Counted from the stretch's first letter, positions 44,274 to 54,684 are shown. The stretch: 64,000 nt of DNA from an uncultured Apibacter sp. (GCA_945280365.1 CALYQD010000010.1:1-64000); one strand, 5' to 3'. Made by a program: numbers and translations. Notes: generated from the sequence alone by a model not told the origin.

Positions 44274-45791
44274 TTATATTTTAAATTTATCAATAACTAA
44301 TATTATTATTTTTCTCCTTGAAGCTTTATTAAATAATATATAATAACTAAATAATGGTATTAACAATAATGTAAAAAAACATATTAAAATTAATCTTATC
44401 CAACCTTCAGAAAAATTTATATGAGCATAAATTAAAATTAAAGAAACTAATAAAATCATAATTGAGCATAAAACTATATTTTTTAAGGATGTAAAGCTAT
44501 ATGAAATATTAGGTATTGTATAATTTAAAATTATTGTAATTGTAAAATACCAAAATATTATTAATATTAAATTAAAAATATAAGGTATAGTTGGAGAATA
44601 TCCCATTTTAAAAAAAATGTAAGAAATTGGAATAACTAATAAATAAATAGTTCCTGAAATAAAACTTAAACTTTTAATTTTTCCAGTAGCATGTATGGCA
44701 AAAATCATGGGAGCACCTAATGCATAAATCAAACTTGTAATAAGATTTAATTGACAAAAGATTAATGCATAATTGGGAACTTCTCTTAACCATAAATGTA
44801 ATATGAAATTACCTTCTAAGATGATAGGTAATACTAAAATAGATATTAGAATAAAAGCAAATTTTGATGAATTGTTCATTAAATTTTTCATTTCATTTAT
44901 ATCTCCTGCCGCATAATATTTTACAATCTGAGGGCGTACCGCTGATAAAAAACTGTTAGAAAAACTACTAACTGCACCCTGAACTTGGTTTGCTATTCCA
45001 TAAGCTGCATTGATTAATACACCAAAAAACAAGTTCAGAAGCATATTTACTCCTTGTGTTCTAGCTATCACACTCATATTTCCATATAAATCCCAAATTG
45101 AAAAATTTAATATGGGATATATAATATCTTTATCCCATTCAGGTTTAAATTTATAAAAGTTTATTAATTTTAAACATGAAATTATATAAATAATAGTTAT
45201 TACAATAGAAACACATAATATTAAAAACGCATATGAAATTAGTTTATCGTAATTGATAACGCTTAATAATAAAATAATACATAATTTCAATAGACTATTT
45301 AATATTTCTATACTTGCATAAATATTCATTTTTTCATATGCAATAATCATTGCATTATAGGGTACTTGCACAATACCAATCATTGCGCTGAAAATTGAAA
45401 ATTGATATACCCATTGCGCTGCACTTAATTTATTTGAACTAATTACTAATTTATTGTTCATCCACCATAAGCCAATAGTTTCTCCTAAAATAAAAATAAG
45501 GCATGCAATTATAATATGTACGGTTACAGAAGCTGAGAATGTTTTTAGTAAGATATTTTTATCGCCTTTTCCAAGTTCATAAGTTAAAAATCTTGATGTA
45601 GCACCACTCATTGAAGTATTTAGAAAGCTAAACATAATTATAACACCGGCTACAATATTATATATTCCATAATCTTCTACTCCTAAAATATCTAATATTA
45701 AACGAGATGTATATAAGTTCACTATAATAGTGAATAACATTCGGATATAAAGAAAAAGCGTATTTTTTATTATACGTTTATTATTATGCAT
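44274..45791 (-). CDS. Wzx-type flippase (oligosaccharide exporter)
   Basis: This 505-residue protein has about fourteen membrane segments. It starts IIKNTLFLYIRMLFTIIVNLYTSRLILDILGVEDYGIYNIVAGVI, the typical opening of polysaccharide flippases of the MVF/MOP superfamily. It moves the lipid-linked repeat unit across the inner membrane. It follows the wzc gene with 73 bases between. Confidence 0.9.
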   Translation of the reverse strand: MHNNKRIIKNTLFLYIRMLFTIIVNLYTSRLILDILGVEDYGIYNIVAGVIIMFSFLNTSMSGATSRFLTYELGKGDKNILLKTFSASVTVHIIIACLIFILGETIGLWWMNNKLVISSNKLSAAQWVYQFSIFSAMIGIVQVPYNAMIIAYEKMNIYASIEILNSLLKLCIILLLSVINYDKLISYAFLILCVSIVITIIYIISCLKLINFYKFKPEWDKDIIYPILNFSIWDLYGNMSVIARTQGVNMLLNLFFGVLINAAYGIANQVQGAVSSFSNSFLSAVRPQIVKYYAAGDINEMKNLMNNSSKFAFILISILVLPIILEGNFILHLWLREVPNYALIFCQLNLITSLIYALGAPMIFAIHATGKIKSLSFISGTIYLLVIPISYIFFKMGYSPTIPYIFNLILIIFWYFTITIILNYTIPNISYSFTSLKNIVLCSIMILLVSLILIYAHINFSEGWIRLILICFFTLLLIPLFSYYILFNKASRRKIIILVIDKFKI

Positions 45792-45864
45792 TAATTATAA
45801 ATTAGTAGTCAGTTTCTAATAGCTCTTATAATTATAAAAAAAAATTATAATATTTTAAGCTATA

Positions 45865-48273
45865 TTATATATATTTTTTAACAATTTTTCTAAACCATAT
45901 ATTTTTTTCTACAGAATAACCATATTTATGTCCATATTCATCTCCACCTTTTGAATCTACATTGTTAATTAATATAGCTGTTTTATGATCTTTAAATTTA
46001 CCATCTTTTATAAGTTGAGCTAAGGTTTCTAACAATTTCTTTTTCAAATAATTCGCACGTATTAAAAATACAACTAAATCAGAATAATTATTTATTAATA
46101 GAGTGTCTGTTACTACCCCTACCGGAGGTGTATCTACAATAACATAGTCATAATTATTTTTACGTCCGTATTCAATTATATGAGCAAATCTCCCGTTCAT
46201 TAATAATTCAGCAGGATTAGGAGGAATTTTTCCCGAAGGAAGTATATCAACATTTAAAGGTGTAGAAAATTGTTTAATAAATGGGTAAGTAGCCTGTATT
46301 ATCTTAGATGATAAAAAATCAAAGTCTTCATCTTCACCATTCATTGATAAATACTCAGAAATACCTTCATATTTACCTAAAATACCTAGATTATCTCTAA
46401 CTTTAGGCTTACGAATATCGGCCTCAATTAACAATATTTTTTTATTAGCTAAAGCTAATGTAAATGCTAAATTTATTGATACAAATGTTTTTCCTTCTCC
46501 ACTTATTGTGGATGTAATGTAAACACATTTTGTAAGGGATTCATTATTAGCAAGTAAAAAATTAACGTTAGTACGCAATATTCTAAATGCCTCGGCAGAA
46601 GAGGAATTAATACTTTGAATATCAACTATACCCGTATTAGTATCTGCTTTAGGTAAATATCCTATAAAAGGTAAATTATCAACAAATTTTTCTATATCTT
46701 TTTTTGATTTAATTTTATCATCAAAAAAGAAAAATAAGTATATAATTCCCATAGGAATAATCAATCCTATCATAGCCGATATAAAAATAATAATTACGGA
46801 CTTCGGATAAACTGGTGTTTTAGAATAAAAAGCTTTATCTACAATTTTTACTACATTTGGAGTTGAGGCCGTTGCAATTTCTGTTTCTTCTCTTTTCTTT
46901 AGTAACAATAAATATAATGCTTCTATAGTTTGTTGTTTTCTAAAAATATCTTTAAAGCCTCTTTCTTTAGCTGGTAATTCTGAAATCTTATTTGTAACTT
47001 GCCCTATTTGCTTTTGCAAATTTCCAATTGCAATGCTTGTAGAATTTTTATAATTTCTTAAACTTTGTTTCAAATTATTATTATAATCACGAATCTGTAT
47101 ATCTAAATTTTTTACCATAGGGTTTTCATCGGTAGAACTTTTTAGCAATTTATCTCTTTCAAGTACTAATTTATTAAATTCATGTGTGGTTGAAATCAAT
47201 GAAGCATCTGTAAGTCCAATGTTTGAAGGTAGTAAAGAATTATTATTGGAAGAGATAAAGTTTTCCATGTACTCAATTAAATTTAATTGTATGGAGTATT
47301 GCTTTAATTGTTCCTCTAATCTCGAAGATTCATTAACTTCTTTTCGGCCTTCTGTCTCTACATCAACTATTTTTTTACCTGATTTATATTTTTCCATATT
47401 ATCATCTGTAGAGCTCAAATCTTTTGAGATTAATGATAATCTGTCATTTATAAATGATATTGTATTTTGACCTATTTTAACTTTATCGTCAATAATATCC
47501 TCTTGCAATTGTGTAACTAAAAGATCAATTACTTTATTAGCATTTTCAGGTAAAATACTTTTCAAACCTAAATTTATTATATTTCCATTCTTGGAAGCAA
47601 TTTCTACTTCAAAAGAATTAATATAGCCTAAAGTAGCTTCGATAAGTGGTTTGATTGTTATAAAAATTTTATCTCCAGGTTCTGATAATGGATTGCGTAG
47701 GAAAATTATTTCTCCAAATGCAAATTTAACCGGTTCACCAAAATTGCCTTTGATCGTTTTTGTAGTTGTAATATCTTTACAAATAAATTGATTATTTTTA
47801 TTAACAGTAACCTCAAGATATATCGATTTGTTTATTAAAAACTTGGATTTTTCATCAACAAATTTTATATAAACACTTGCATCCTCTTTATATATATTTT
47901 TAGATATAAAACCTTTTTTTTCATTGTATTGTACATTAAGATCTAACTTATCAATAACTTTAGAAACCAATCTACGCGATTTTAACATCTCTATCCAATC
48001 ATCTAATTTACTAGTTGATAAATCGGAAAAATCAGACATATTGTTAGTTAATCCTGATATGATCAAATTTTCATGATTGCCGGTATTTATAAGTATTTTA
48101 GACTCTGACAGATATTTTTTTGGAGTAAATTGTAGATATAAATATCCTAATCCGGTTGCTAAAATCATTGAAAGGATTATCCATCTCCAATATCTTAAGA
48201 AATATAAAGCTATTTCTTTTACGTCTAATTCTTCTTCATTTTCCGAATATGAGCTTTTAGCATTTTTTTCCAT
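45865..48273 (-). CDS. Wzc-like polysaccharide co-polymerase and tyrosine autokinase
   Basis: This 802-residue protein has an N-terminal Wzz domain with membrane segments (WRWIILSMILATGLGYLYLQF and SVIIIFISAMIGLIIPMGIIYLFFFF), a coiled-coil periplasmic arm, and a C-terminal BY-kinase domain with Walker A STISGEGKTF, Walker A' LLIEADIRKPK and Walker B YVIVDTPPVG. The tail has a few tyrosines (EYGHKYGYS) as phosphorylation sites. It controls chain length and export together with the Wza-like protein 12 bases upstream. Confidence 0.92.
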   Translation of the reverse strand: MEKNAKSSYSENEEELDVKEIALYFLRYWRWIILSMILATGLGYLYLQFTPKKYLSESKILINTGNHENLIISGLTNNMSDFSDLSTSKLDDWIEMLKSRRLVSKVIDKLDLNVQYNEKKGFISKNIYKEDASVYIKFVDEKSKFLINKSIYLEVTVNKNNQFICKDITTTKTIKGNFGEPVKFAFGEIIFLRNPLSEPGDKIFITIKPLIEATLGYINSFEVEIASKNGNIINLGLKSILPENANKVIDLLVTQLQEDIIDDKVKIGQNTISFINDRLSLISKDLSSTDDNMEKYKSGKKIVDVETEGRKEVNESSRLEEQLKQYSIQLNLIEYMENFISSNNNSLLPSNIGLTDASLISTTHEFNKLVLERDKLLKSSTDENPMVKNLDIQIRDYNNNLKQSLRNYKNSTSIAIGNLQKQIGQVTNKISELPAKERGFKDIFRKQQTIEALYLLLLKKREETEIATASTPNVVKIVDKAFYSKTPVYPKSVIIIFISAMIGLIIPMGIIYLFFFFDDKIKSKKDIEKFVDNLPFIGYLPKADTNTGIVDIQSINSSSAEAFRILRTNVNFLLANNESLTKCVYITSTISGEGKTFVSINLAFTLALANKKILLIEADIRKPKVRDNLGILGKYEGISEYLSMNGEDEDFDFLSSKIIQATYPFIKQFSTPLNVDILPSGKIPPNPAELLMNGRFAHIIEYGRKNNYDYVIVDTPPVGVVTDTLLINNYSDLVVFLIRANYLKKKLLETLAQLIKDGKFKDHKTAILINNVDSKGGDEYGHKYGYSVEKNIWFRKIVKKYI

Positions 48274-48285
48274 AATATAAACTTA

Positions 48286-49071
48286 TTAACGTGTAAGAAC
48301 AGATATAACCGAAATGATTATCCCCGCTAAAGATATAAAAACAGAGGTAGTTGCGCTATACGCTGAAGAGTTAGTTTTTGCTCCATTAGGATGAACATAA
48401 ATCACGTCATTTTGAGATAAATAATAAACCGGAGATTTAAAAAGTTCATTAGATGTCAAATCAACATGTGTAAATATCTTTTTTCCATCTTTATCACGAA
48501 TTACAATAATATCTTTTCTTTTACCGTATATGGTTAGATCGCCAGCTAATCCTAGTGCTTCCAATAAAGTAATTTTCTCATTGGAAAGTGTATATGTCCC
48601 CGGTTTTGATACTTCACCTAAAACTGTAATTCTAAAATTTGAAATATGTATATTTACTGAAGGATCTTTTATATAGACTTTCAATTTGTTCCTCATAAAA
48701 TCCATAGCTTGAGATCGAGTTAATCCCCCTAATTTTATTTTTCCAAGAACTGGAAAATCAATTTCCCCATTTTCATCGATTAAATATGTTTTTAATCGCG
48801 GATTCGTTGATGTTATGCTTTCTGAACCGGAAGCATTTGTATTATATGGACTTTGTTGATTAAATGGTAATGTTGATTCTAAATCTAATGCTGAAACTGT
48901 TATAATTAGCATATCATCCGGTTTCAATGTTGGAGTATATTTATAAACCTCATTTAAAATCGTCTCATCTCCTTGGAAATAATAAAGATTTTTTTTTGAA
49001 GCACAAGATAATAAGCTAAAAATTAAAAACAAAATTAGTAAAGAAACCAAATAAGAACTAGTTTTTTTCAT
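48286..49071 (-). CDS. Wza-like polysaccharide export outer-membrane lipoprotein
   Basis: This 261-residue protein has a lipoprotein signal (LILFLIFSLLSCASKK, lipid-bearing Cys in SLLSC), a polysaccharide export domain (LKPDDMLIITVSALDLESTLPFN, GEIDFPVLGKIKLGGLTRSQA), a SLBB domain (FRITVLGEVSKPGTYTL, LLEALGLAGDLTIYGKR), and a C-terminal membrane segment (SVFISLAGIIISVISVL). It forms the outer-membrane pore. First gene of the locus. Confidence 0.92.
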   Translation of the reverse strand: MKKTSSYLVSLLILFLIFSLLSCASKKNLYYFQGDETILNEVYKYTPTLKPDDMLIITVSALDLESTLPFNQQSPYNTNASGSESITSTNPRLKTYLIDENGEIDFPVLGKIKLGGLTRSQAMDFMRNKLKVYIKDPSVNIHISNFRITVLGEVSKPGTYTLSNEKITLLEALGLAGDLTIYGKRKDIIVIRDKDGKKIFTHVDLTSNELFKSPVYYLSQNDVIYVHPNGAKTNSSAYSATTSVFISLAGIIISVISVLTR

Positions 49072-49448
49072 CTTTTATTAGTTTATAACTTTCAATATAT
49101 TTGAAAAATAAATAGATATATTTAGAATGATTAAGGACATTTTTTTACTCAATATATTTTCATATTTGCAAACAACCTGTATTTTATCAATAATTATTCA
49201 TTAATAAATATAATATAAATCTCTTAAAAAGCATATATCTTATTTTAGGAAGCCAAAAATAGTTTATTTTATTAATAATTTCAAAATATATTTTAATTTT
49301 TAAGCTAAATTTTATATAATTTATACAAAAAAAGCATATATATTAATATTAATTCATATAATAAAAAGATTAATAAAATTTAAAAAACATATGTTATTTT
49401 ATATTTATAAAACTATAAATATAAAATAAATATATTAAATTTTATTAT
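49072..49448. other. Leader and spacer between polyphosphate and polysaccharide units
   Basis: These 377 bases hold the promoter at 49254-49285 and the untranslated leader of the wza gene. No gene or known riboswitch is seen. Confidence 0.5.
49254..49285 (-). promoter_or_regulatory. Promoter of the polysaccharide locus: TTTG, 20-base spacer, TATTTTTG
   Basis: On the minus strand TTTG (49282-49285) and TATTTTTG (49254-49261) are spaced by 20 bases, which fits both Bacteroidota boxes. Transcription would start near 49247, giving a leader of about 175 bases before wza. Confidence 0.6.
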
Positions 49449-50333
49449 TTATTTTTTTGTTTTATACATTAAATTTATCATTCCATCGGCAGCTCCAATT
49501 TTAGGTACATGGATACGAGTTGAATGAGCGAATTTCATTATTGAACTATATATTAACAGGGCAGGTACAATTACATCAGCTCTATCTGGTTTCATATTAA
49601 ATTTTTCAATTCTTTCTTCATAAGTTAATTTCTTATATAATTCATATTTTTGATGTATATAGGAGGCAGAAAGAAATTTACCTTCTTTTTTTCCGGAGTT
49701 TTTAAATATAAAATTAATATTTCCTCCCGAACCTATTAGATCTACAGATTTTCCATCAGTTATTTTCATTACCCAAGGTTTAATAACATTTATAAGATAA
49801 TTTTCATCAACCTTTTTATCCAACAACCTCACCGTACCAATTGGAAAAGACTGACTATCTAGCACTTTACCTTTATTTAACAATGATATTTCCGTACTCC
49901 CTCCCCCTACATCTACAAATAAATAATAATTATCCGAATTGAGAAAATTTTTAAGTTCCGAGCTAAATATAATTCTAGCTTCCTCTTCTCCAGATATAAT
50001 ATCTATTTTAATTCCACTTTTGTCTTTTATAAAATCTATAACTTCCTTCGAATTAGAAGCTTCTCTCATAGCTGAAGTTGCAAAAGCTCTATATTTATCA
50101 ACATTATATACATTCATTAAAAGTTTATAAGCCGTCATAGCCTCATTTAATCTATTCATTGTTTTCTTAGATATTTTTTTATCAGTAAAAACATCTTGAC
50201 CTAATCTAATAGGTACACGTACTAAACTTGTTTTATTAAATGTTATGGTTCCTTTGTTATCATAAATGGTATTTATGAGTAGTCTAACTGCATTGGAACC
50301 TATATCTATGGCGGCATATGTTGATATATTCAT
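49449..50333 (-). CDS. Ppx/GppA-family phosphatase (exopolyphosphatase-like)
   Basis: This 294-residue ASKHA-fold enzyme has AAIDIGSNAVRLLI, the phosphate loop FVDVGGGSTEISLL, SFPIGTVRLL and DLIGSGGNINFI. It lacks the C-terminal HD-like domain of E. coli Ppx, as in many Bacteroidota. It hydrolyses polyphosphate or pppGpp. The start overlaps the ppk1 stop by one base (TAATG), so the opposing activities are translationally coupled. Confidence 0.9.
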   Translation of the reverse strand: MNISTYAAIDIGSNAVRLLINTIYDNKGTITFNKTSLVRVPIRLGQDVFTDKKISKKTMNRLNEAMTAYKLLMNVYNVDKYRAFATSAMREASNSKEVIDFIKDKSGIKIDIISGEEEARIIFSSELKNFLNSDNYYLFVDVGGGSTEISLLNKGKVLDSQSFPIGTVRLLDKKVDENYLINVIKPWVMKITDGKSVDLIGSGGNINFIFKNSGKKEGKFLSASYIHQKYELYKKLTYEERIEKFNMKPDRADVIVPALLIYSSIMKFAHSTRIHVPKIGAADGMINLMYKTKK

Positions 50334-52390
50334 TATTTATTTAACTCTTTAATATATTGATAAATGGTTTCTTGAGAACGGTTTCTTCTTTTTCTATTTT
50401 TTTGATAAGGTTCTTCAAAACCTTCTTTAATCAAACGTCCTTTAACATTATCATTAAAACCAAGTTCGAAAATCTTCATGATTTCTTGTTTATTTTTTAA
50501 ACTGCTTACCGGACAAGCAACTTCAACTCTATGATCTAAATTTCTTGCCATAATATCTGCTGAAGAAATATATATCAAATCATCACCTCCATTTTTAAAC
50601 CAATATACCCTTGGATGCTCTAAAAATTTATCTACAACACTAATTATTCTTATATTATCACTTAGTCCTGGAACTTGAGGGATTATTGAGCAAATTCCTC
50701 TAACTACCATTCGAACTTCCACTCCCTCTTTACTTGCTTCATATAAATGATCTATTATTTCCTTATCGCATATGCTATTTACCTTGATATTAATTTGTGC
50801 AGGCAAACCACTTTTTTTATTTTTTATTTCCCGTTCGATACCTAAAATTAATTTACGACGAATTCCCCATGGACTTACAGCAATATCCTTATAATGCTTA
50901 ACTAAATAATTCGCATTAAAAAAATCAAATACTTGATCTACTTGCTTTACAATAACTTCATTAGCTGTAAAAAGTGTAAAATCTGTATACAATCTTGCTG
51001 TTCCTTCATGAAAATTTCCTGTTGATATAAATGCATATTTAGTTGCAGCGCCCCTTTGAGGCTCTCTTTCAACAATTCCTATTTTAGAATGAACCTTTAA
51101 GCCTGGAACTCCAAAAATAACTTTTACTCCCTCATCCTGAAGTTGTTTTGACCATTTTATATTATGTGCTTCATCAAATCTCGCTCTAAGTTCTAAGACT
51201 GCAGTTACTTCTTTTCCATTCCTTGCAGCATTAAGAATTGCGCTTAGAACTTGAGAATCACTAGCTACTCTGTAAATGGTTATCTTTATTTTTTTTACTT
51301 TAGGATCTATAGCTGCCCCTCTTAAAAATTTTAAAAAAACAGAATAATCATAATATGGTGCATATAATAAAGTGTCTTCTTTGGCAAATGCTTTAAAATA
51401 ATTTTTTTCTCCTTTTAAAATCTTAGGAATTACCGGTTCAATTTTTTTATATTCAAGATCTTTTCTACCTAAAGTTGGAAATTTCATAAAATCTTTTTTA
51501 TTATGATATTTACCTCCAGGCGCCAAACTATCAAATTCATCAAGATCGAACATTTTCTTTAGGAAACGAAGAGTTTTGGAATCAATAGTTTTATCATATA
51601 CTAAGCGAACAGGTAACCCTTTTAGTCTCTCTTTTAAAGCTACAGCTATACTATCTACATAACTAACTTGCACATCATTATCAATGGATAGGTCAGCATC
51701 TTTTGTTAATTTTATAGATTTTCCTTCAATAGTTTCAAACTTAAAAAACTGGAAAATATCTTTTAAGTGATAGCGAATTATATCTTCCAAGAATATAACA
51801 TAATGTTTATCATTAATATCCGGTAAAACTAAAAATCGAGAAAATCTATCTGAAGGAACTTCAATGAGGGCATATTGTTGATTACCATTCTTTTTAGTCA
51901 TGGTAACTATTAAGTAAAAAACATTGTCTCTAAGATTAATGGTTTTATCACCTTCTTTCCAATATAAGATAGTTAAATTATGACTTAGTTTATTTTCAAA
52001 AAAATCTTGAACATAAGATTTCAACGACTCAGGCAAAGTCTTATCATCTACTAATAAAGTTTTTTCTTTTGCCAGCTCTCTAATTATTTGCTCATATAAT
52101 TTATCATATTTTTCTTGTTGATGAGCAACCGTCATATTAATTTCTTCCAACAGGTTAACATCTTCCTGATTTTCAACTATATTATTATATTTCCTATTGA
52201 ATTGAACCATTCTCGCTATATAAGCATATCTCACTTTATAAAATTCATCCAAATTATTCGAATATATTCCTAAGAAACGTAATCTTTCCAATAAAGGATT
52301 TTTCTTGTCCATTGCCTCTTGAAGCACTCGAGAATTAAATTTAAGCCAACTTATTTCTCTATTAATGTAACGATAATTGGATTTATCCAT
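50333..52390 (-). CDS. ppk1: Polyphosphate kinase 1
   Basis: This 685-residue enzyme builds polyphosphate from ATP. Family features are the N-terminal INREISWLKFNSRVLQEA, the two phospholipase-D-like halves with the catalytic histidine segments (KVHSKIGIVEREP and ISSADIMARNLDHRVEVACPV), and NGKEVTAVLELRARFDEAHNIKWSKQLQDEGV. Length is normal. Followed by the coupled ppx gene. Confidence 0.95.
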   Translation of the reverse strand: MDKSNYRYINREISWLKFNSRVLQEAMDKKNPLLERLRFLGIYSNNLDEFYKVRYAYIARMVQFNRKYNNIVENQEDVNLLEEINMTVAHQQEKYDKLYEQIIRELAKEKTLLVDDKTLPESLKSYVQDFFENKLSHNLTILYWKEGDKTINLRDNVFYLIVTMTKKNGNQQYALIEVPSDRFSRFLVLPDINDKHYVIFLEDIIRYHLKDIFQFFKFETIEGKSIKLTKDADLSIDNDVQVSYVDSIAVALKERLKGLPVRLVYDKTIDSKTLRFLKKMFDLDEFDSLAPGGKYHNKKDFMKFPTLGRKDLEYKKIEPVIPKILKGEKNYFKAFAKEDTLLYAPYYDYSVFLKFLRGAAIDPKVKKIKITIYRVASDSQVLSAILNAARNGKEVTAVLELRARFDEAHNIKWSKQLQDEGVKVIFGVPGLKVHSKIGIVEREPQRGAATKYAFISTGNFHEGTARLYTDFTLFTANEVIVKQVDQVFDFFNANYLVKHYKDIAVSPWGIRRKLILGIEREIKNKKSGLPAQINIKVNSICDKEIIDHLYEASKEGVEVRMVVRGICSIIPQVPGLSDNIRIISVVDKFLEHPRVYWFKNGGDDLIYISSADIMARNLDHRVEVACPVSSLKNKQEIMKIFELGFNDNVKGRLIKEGFEEPYQKNRKRRNRSQETIYQYIKELNK

Positions 52391-52449
52391 GACTTAAAAA
52401 TTTGATATTTTATATAATTGAAAATTTACTTTATTATCAAATGAATTAA

Positions 52450-52486
52450 AAAAAAACAATCCATAAAATTTATGGATTGTTTTGAC
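52450..52486 (-). terminator. Terminator of the Prc protease gene
   Basis: AACAATCCATAA (52455-52466) pairs with TTATGGATTGTT (52470-52481). On the minus strand a T-run follows the stem. It separates prc from ppk1. Confidence 0.85.
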
Positions 52487-52495
52487 ATTATTCTA

Positions 52496-54637
52496 TTATT
52501 TTCTGCTAATCATATCATTTAAAACGTTAACAGATTCTCTAAGGTTAAAATCTTTTTTCATTCCCTTATACCAATCTTCCCGTTTAGCCTTTAGGACAGT
52601 ATCTGTTTTAAATTTGACGAGTTCATAATCAGGAGCTTCAACTTTTATTTTGGCATCGAAATTTGTTTCCTTTTCAAATATTTTTCCTTGATCTCTTCTT
52701 TTAGTCATTTCCTGCATAAATTTTTCATATTTAAGAGGAATTTTATCTATTTTATCTAATTCTTTAGTCCATTTACCGGCTTTCTCTATAGATGAAATAT
52801 AAGTACTTCCTTTTAATCTCTCTTCACTCTGTGACTTTAAATATTGATAATCAATTTTAGGAGTACCTTGCCAAATTGTGTATTTAGTAGAAGGAATTTG
52901 ATCCCAAGGTAAGGCGAACTCTTGTGATTTTTCAAATATATCGGAATAAGAAAAAATACCAGGGATGATAATATCTGAAGTTACCCCTTTCAATTGTGTA
53001 GAACTACCGTTTATTCTATAGAATTTTTGAATCGTTATTTTTAAAGCTCCGAATTTATCATCTTCCATACCAAATCTATTTAAAGGAATAATAGTTTGTA
53101 CAGTACCTTTACCATACGTTTGTAAAGGACCGACTACAACTGCTCGTTTATAATCCTGCATTGCGCCGGCAAGAATTTCAGAAGCAGAGGCTGAAAGTTC
53201 GTTAGTCATTAAAATTAAAGGACCATCCCATACAATATCTTTTTCTTTACTTTTCAAAACTTTAATTTCTCCGCTTGCATCTTTAACTTGTACCACAGGG
53301 CCTTTACCTACAAATAAACCGGCTATATCCACAACTTCGGAAAGTGAACCTCCGCCATTATTTCTAACATCCATAATTAATCCAATAATACCCTGTTTTT
53401 TCAATTCAAGAATTTCCTTTTTGACATCATCGGAACAATCTCGCCCCTTACTGTTATTTTCCAGGTTTACATAAAATTCGGGTAAGTACAATATACCAAA
53501 TTTATTCCCTTTATCGTCAGTAATAATAGCGCTTCTAACAAAGGTTTCCTGAATTTCAATTTCTTCCCTTACTAATGAAACCGTTTTTGTACTTCCGTCT
53601 TTTTTTTCAATAGTTAATACAACAGTAGTTTTTTCTTCACCTCTTATTAATCGAATGGCATCATCTAACAACATTCCTACAACACTAATTGGGGTTCCTT
53701 TCTTGCCTTGTTGTACTTTGATAATTTTATCTCCTGCTTCAATTTCTTTAGATTTCCATGCTGGACCGCCTATTACCAATTCTCTAATTGTTGGATATCC
53801 TTTAACATCTTGTAAGGTAGCTCCGATACCAATTATTTTACCGCTCATGGACGAATTAAAGTTTTCTTTATCTTTTGGTGAAAAATAAGTTGTATGAATG
53901 TCAAATACTTCCGTATAAGCATTTACAAAAATGGAGAATAAATCCGATTTTTTTCTCAACTTTACCTGCCTAAAATATTCTGATAAATTTTCTTGGACTT
54001 TTTTAACAGATTCCTTTTGTAATTCTTCTTTAGTTTTAGCCTTATTTAATTTTTTAGAGTCTTTATCTTTATCAGAATTCTCTAATAACTCCTTAACGTC
54101 ATTTATACTATCTTTCTCTTTTTGACCGTTAAATATTTCTTGTAAAATTCGATATTTTATATATGACTTCCAATATTGTTTTGCCTGATCTTTATTCTTA
54201 GGAAACTTTCTTTTTTTATCATCGGTATAAAAATAATCGTCATTAGTAAAAGTTATTGGCTTACTAAAAATATCATTTACATATTCTTCAGTTTCATTAA
54301 TCCTTTTATACAAACGATCAATACTCAAATGATAAAATGATACATCATTTCTAATAAACATATCACTCATTTTATCTTTATATTTAGAAAATTCCTCCAT
54401 ATCTGATTCTAAAAAATACCTTTTGAAAGGATCTAAATCTTCTATATATTTTTTATAAACATCCTTTGAATAAGATATATCTAAATCCTTAGGTGAATAA
54501 CTGTAAAGCAGTACTTCTTTAACTCTTTTAAATATTTCCTTTTCCCTATCGTCCTGAGAAGAAGCATTAAAGCAAAACACCAATAGACTCATGGAACATA
54601 GAGATAAAAATATCCAGGTTTTTTTTAAATTAAGCAT
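52496..54637 (-). CDS. prc: Tail-specific carboxy-terminal protease (Prc/CtpA family)
   Basis: This 713-residue periplasmic protease starts with a signal peptide (TWIFLSLCSMSLLVFCFNASSQ). Then come an N-terminal helical domain, a PDZ domain (KIIGIGATLQDVKGYPTIRELVIGGPAWKSKEIEAGDKI) and a peptidase S41 domain with LIMDVRNNGGGSLSEVVDIAGLF, LILMTNELSASASEILAGAMQDYKRAVVVG (nucleophile Ser in SASASEI) and YGKGTVQTI with the catalytic lysine. It trims unfolded or tagged envelope proteins. ATG 54637 is the start; an upstream TTG at 54679 overlaps the promoter box. Confidence 0.92.
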   Translation of the reverse strand: MLNLKKTWIFLSLCSMSLLVFCFNASSQDDREKEIFKRVKEVLLYSYSPKDLDISYSKDVYKKYIEDLDPFKRYFLESDMEEFSKYKDKMSDMFIRNDVSFYHLSIDRLYKRINETEEYVNDIFSKPITFTNDDYFYTDDKKRKFPKNKDQAKQYWKSYIKYRILQEIFNGQKEKDSINDVKELLENSDKDKDSKKLNKAKTKEELQKESVKKVQENLSEYFRQVKLRKKSDLFSIFVNAYTEVFDIHTTYFSPKDKENFNSSMSGKIIGIGATLQDVKGYPTIRELVIGGPAWKSKEIEAGDKIIKVQQGKKGTPISVVGMLLDDAIRLIRGEEKTTVVLTIEKKDGSTKTVSLVREEIEIQETFVRSAIITDDKGNKFGILYLPEFYVNLENNSKGRDCSDDVKKEILELKKQGIIGLIMDVRNNGGGSLSEVVDIAGLFVGKGPVVQVKDASGEIKVLKSKEKDIVWDGPLILMTNELSASASEILAGAMQDYKRAVVVGPLQTYGKGTVQTIIPLNRFGMEDDKFGALKITIQKFYRINGSSTQLKGVTSDIIIPGIFSYSDIFEKSQEFALPWDQIPSTKYTIWQGTPKIDYQYLKSQSEERLKGSTYISSIEKAGKWTKELDKIDKIPLKYEKFMQEMTKRRDQGKIFEKETNFDAKIKVEAPDYELVKFKTDTVLKAKREDWYKGMKKDFNLRESVNVLNDMISRK

Positions 54638-54676
54638 CGGGTTATGTATATTATTTATAATTTTAAAAAATAAATT

Positions 54677-54684
54677 CAAAGATA
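54677..54684 (-). promoter_or_regulatory. prc promoter -7 box TATCTTTG
   Basis: Minus strand TATCTTTG, 40 bases upstream of ATG 54637. Confidence 0.6.
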
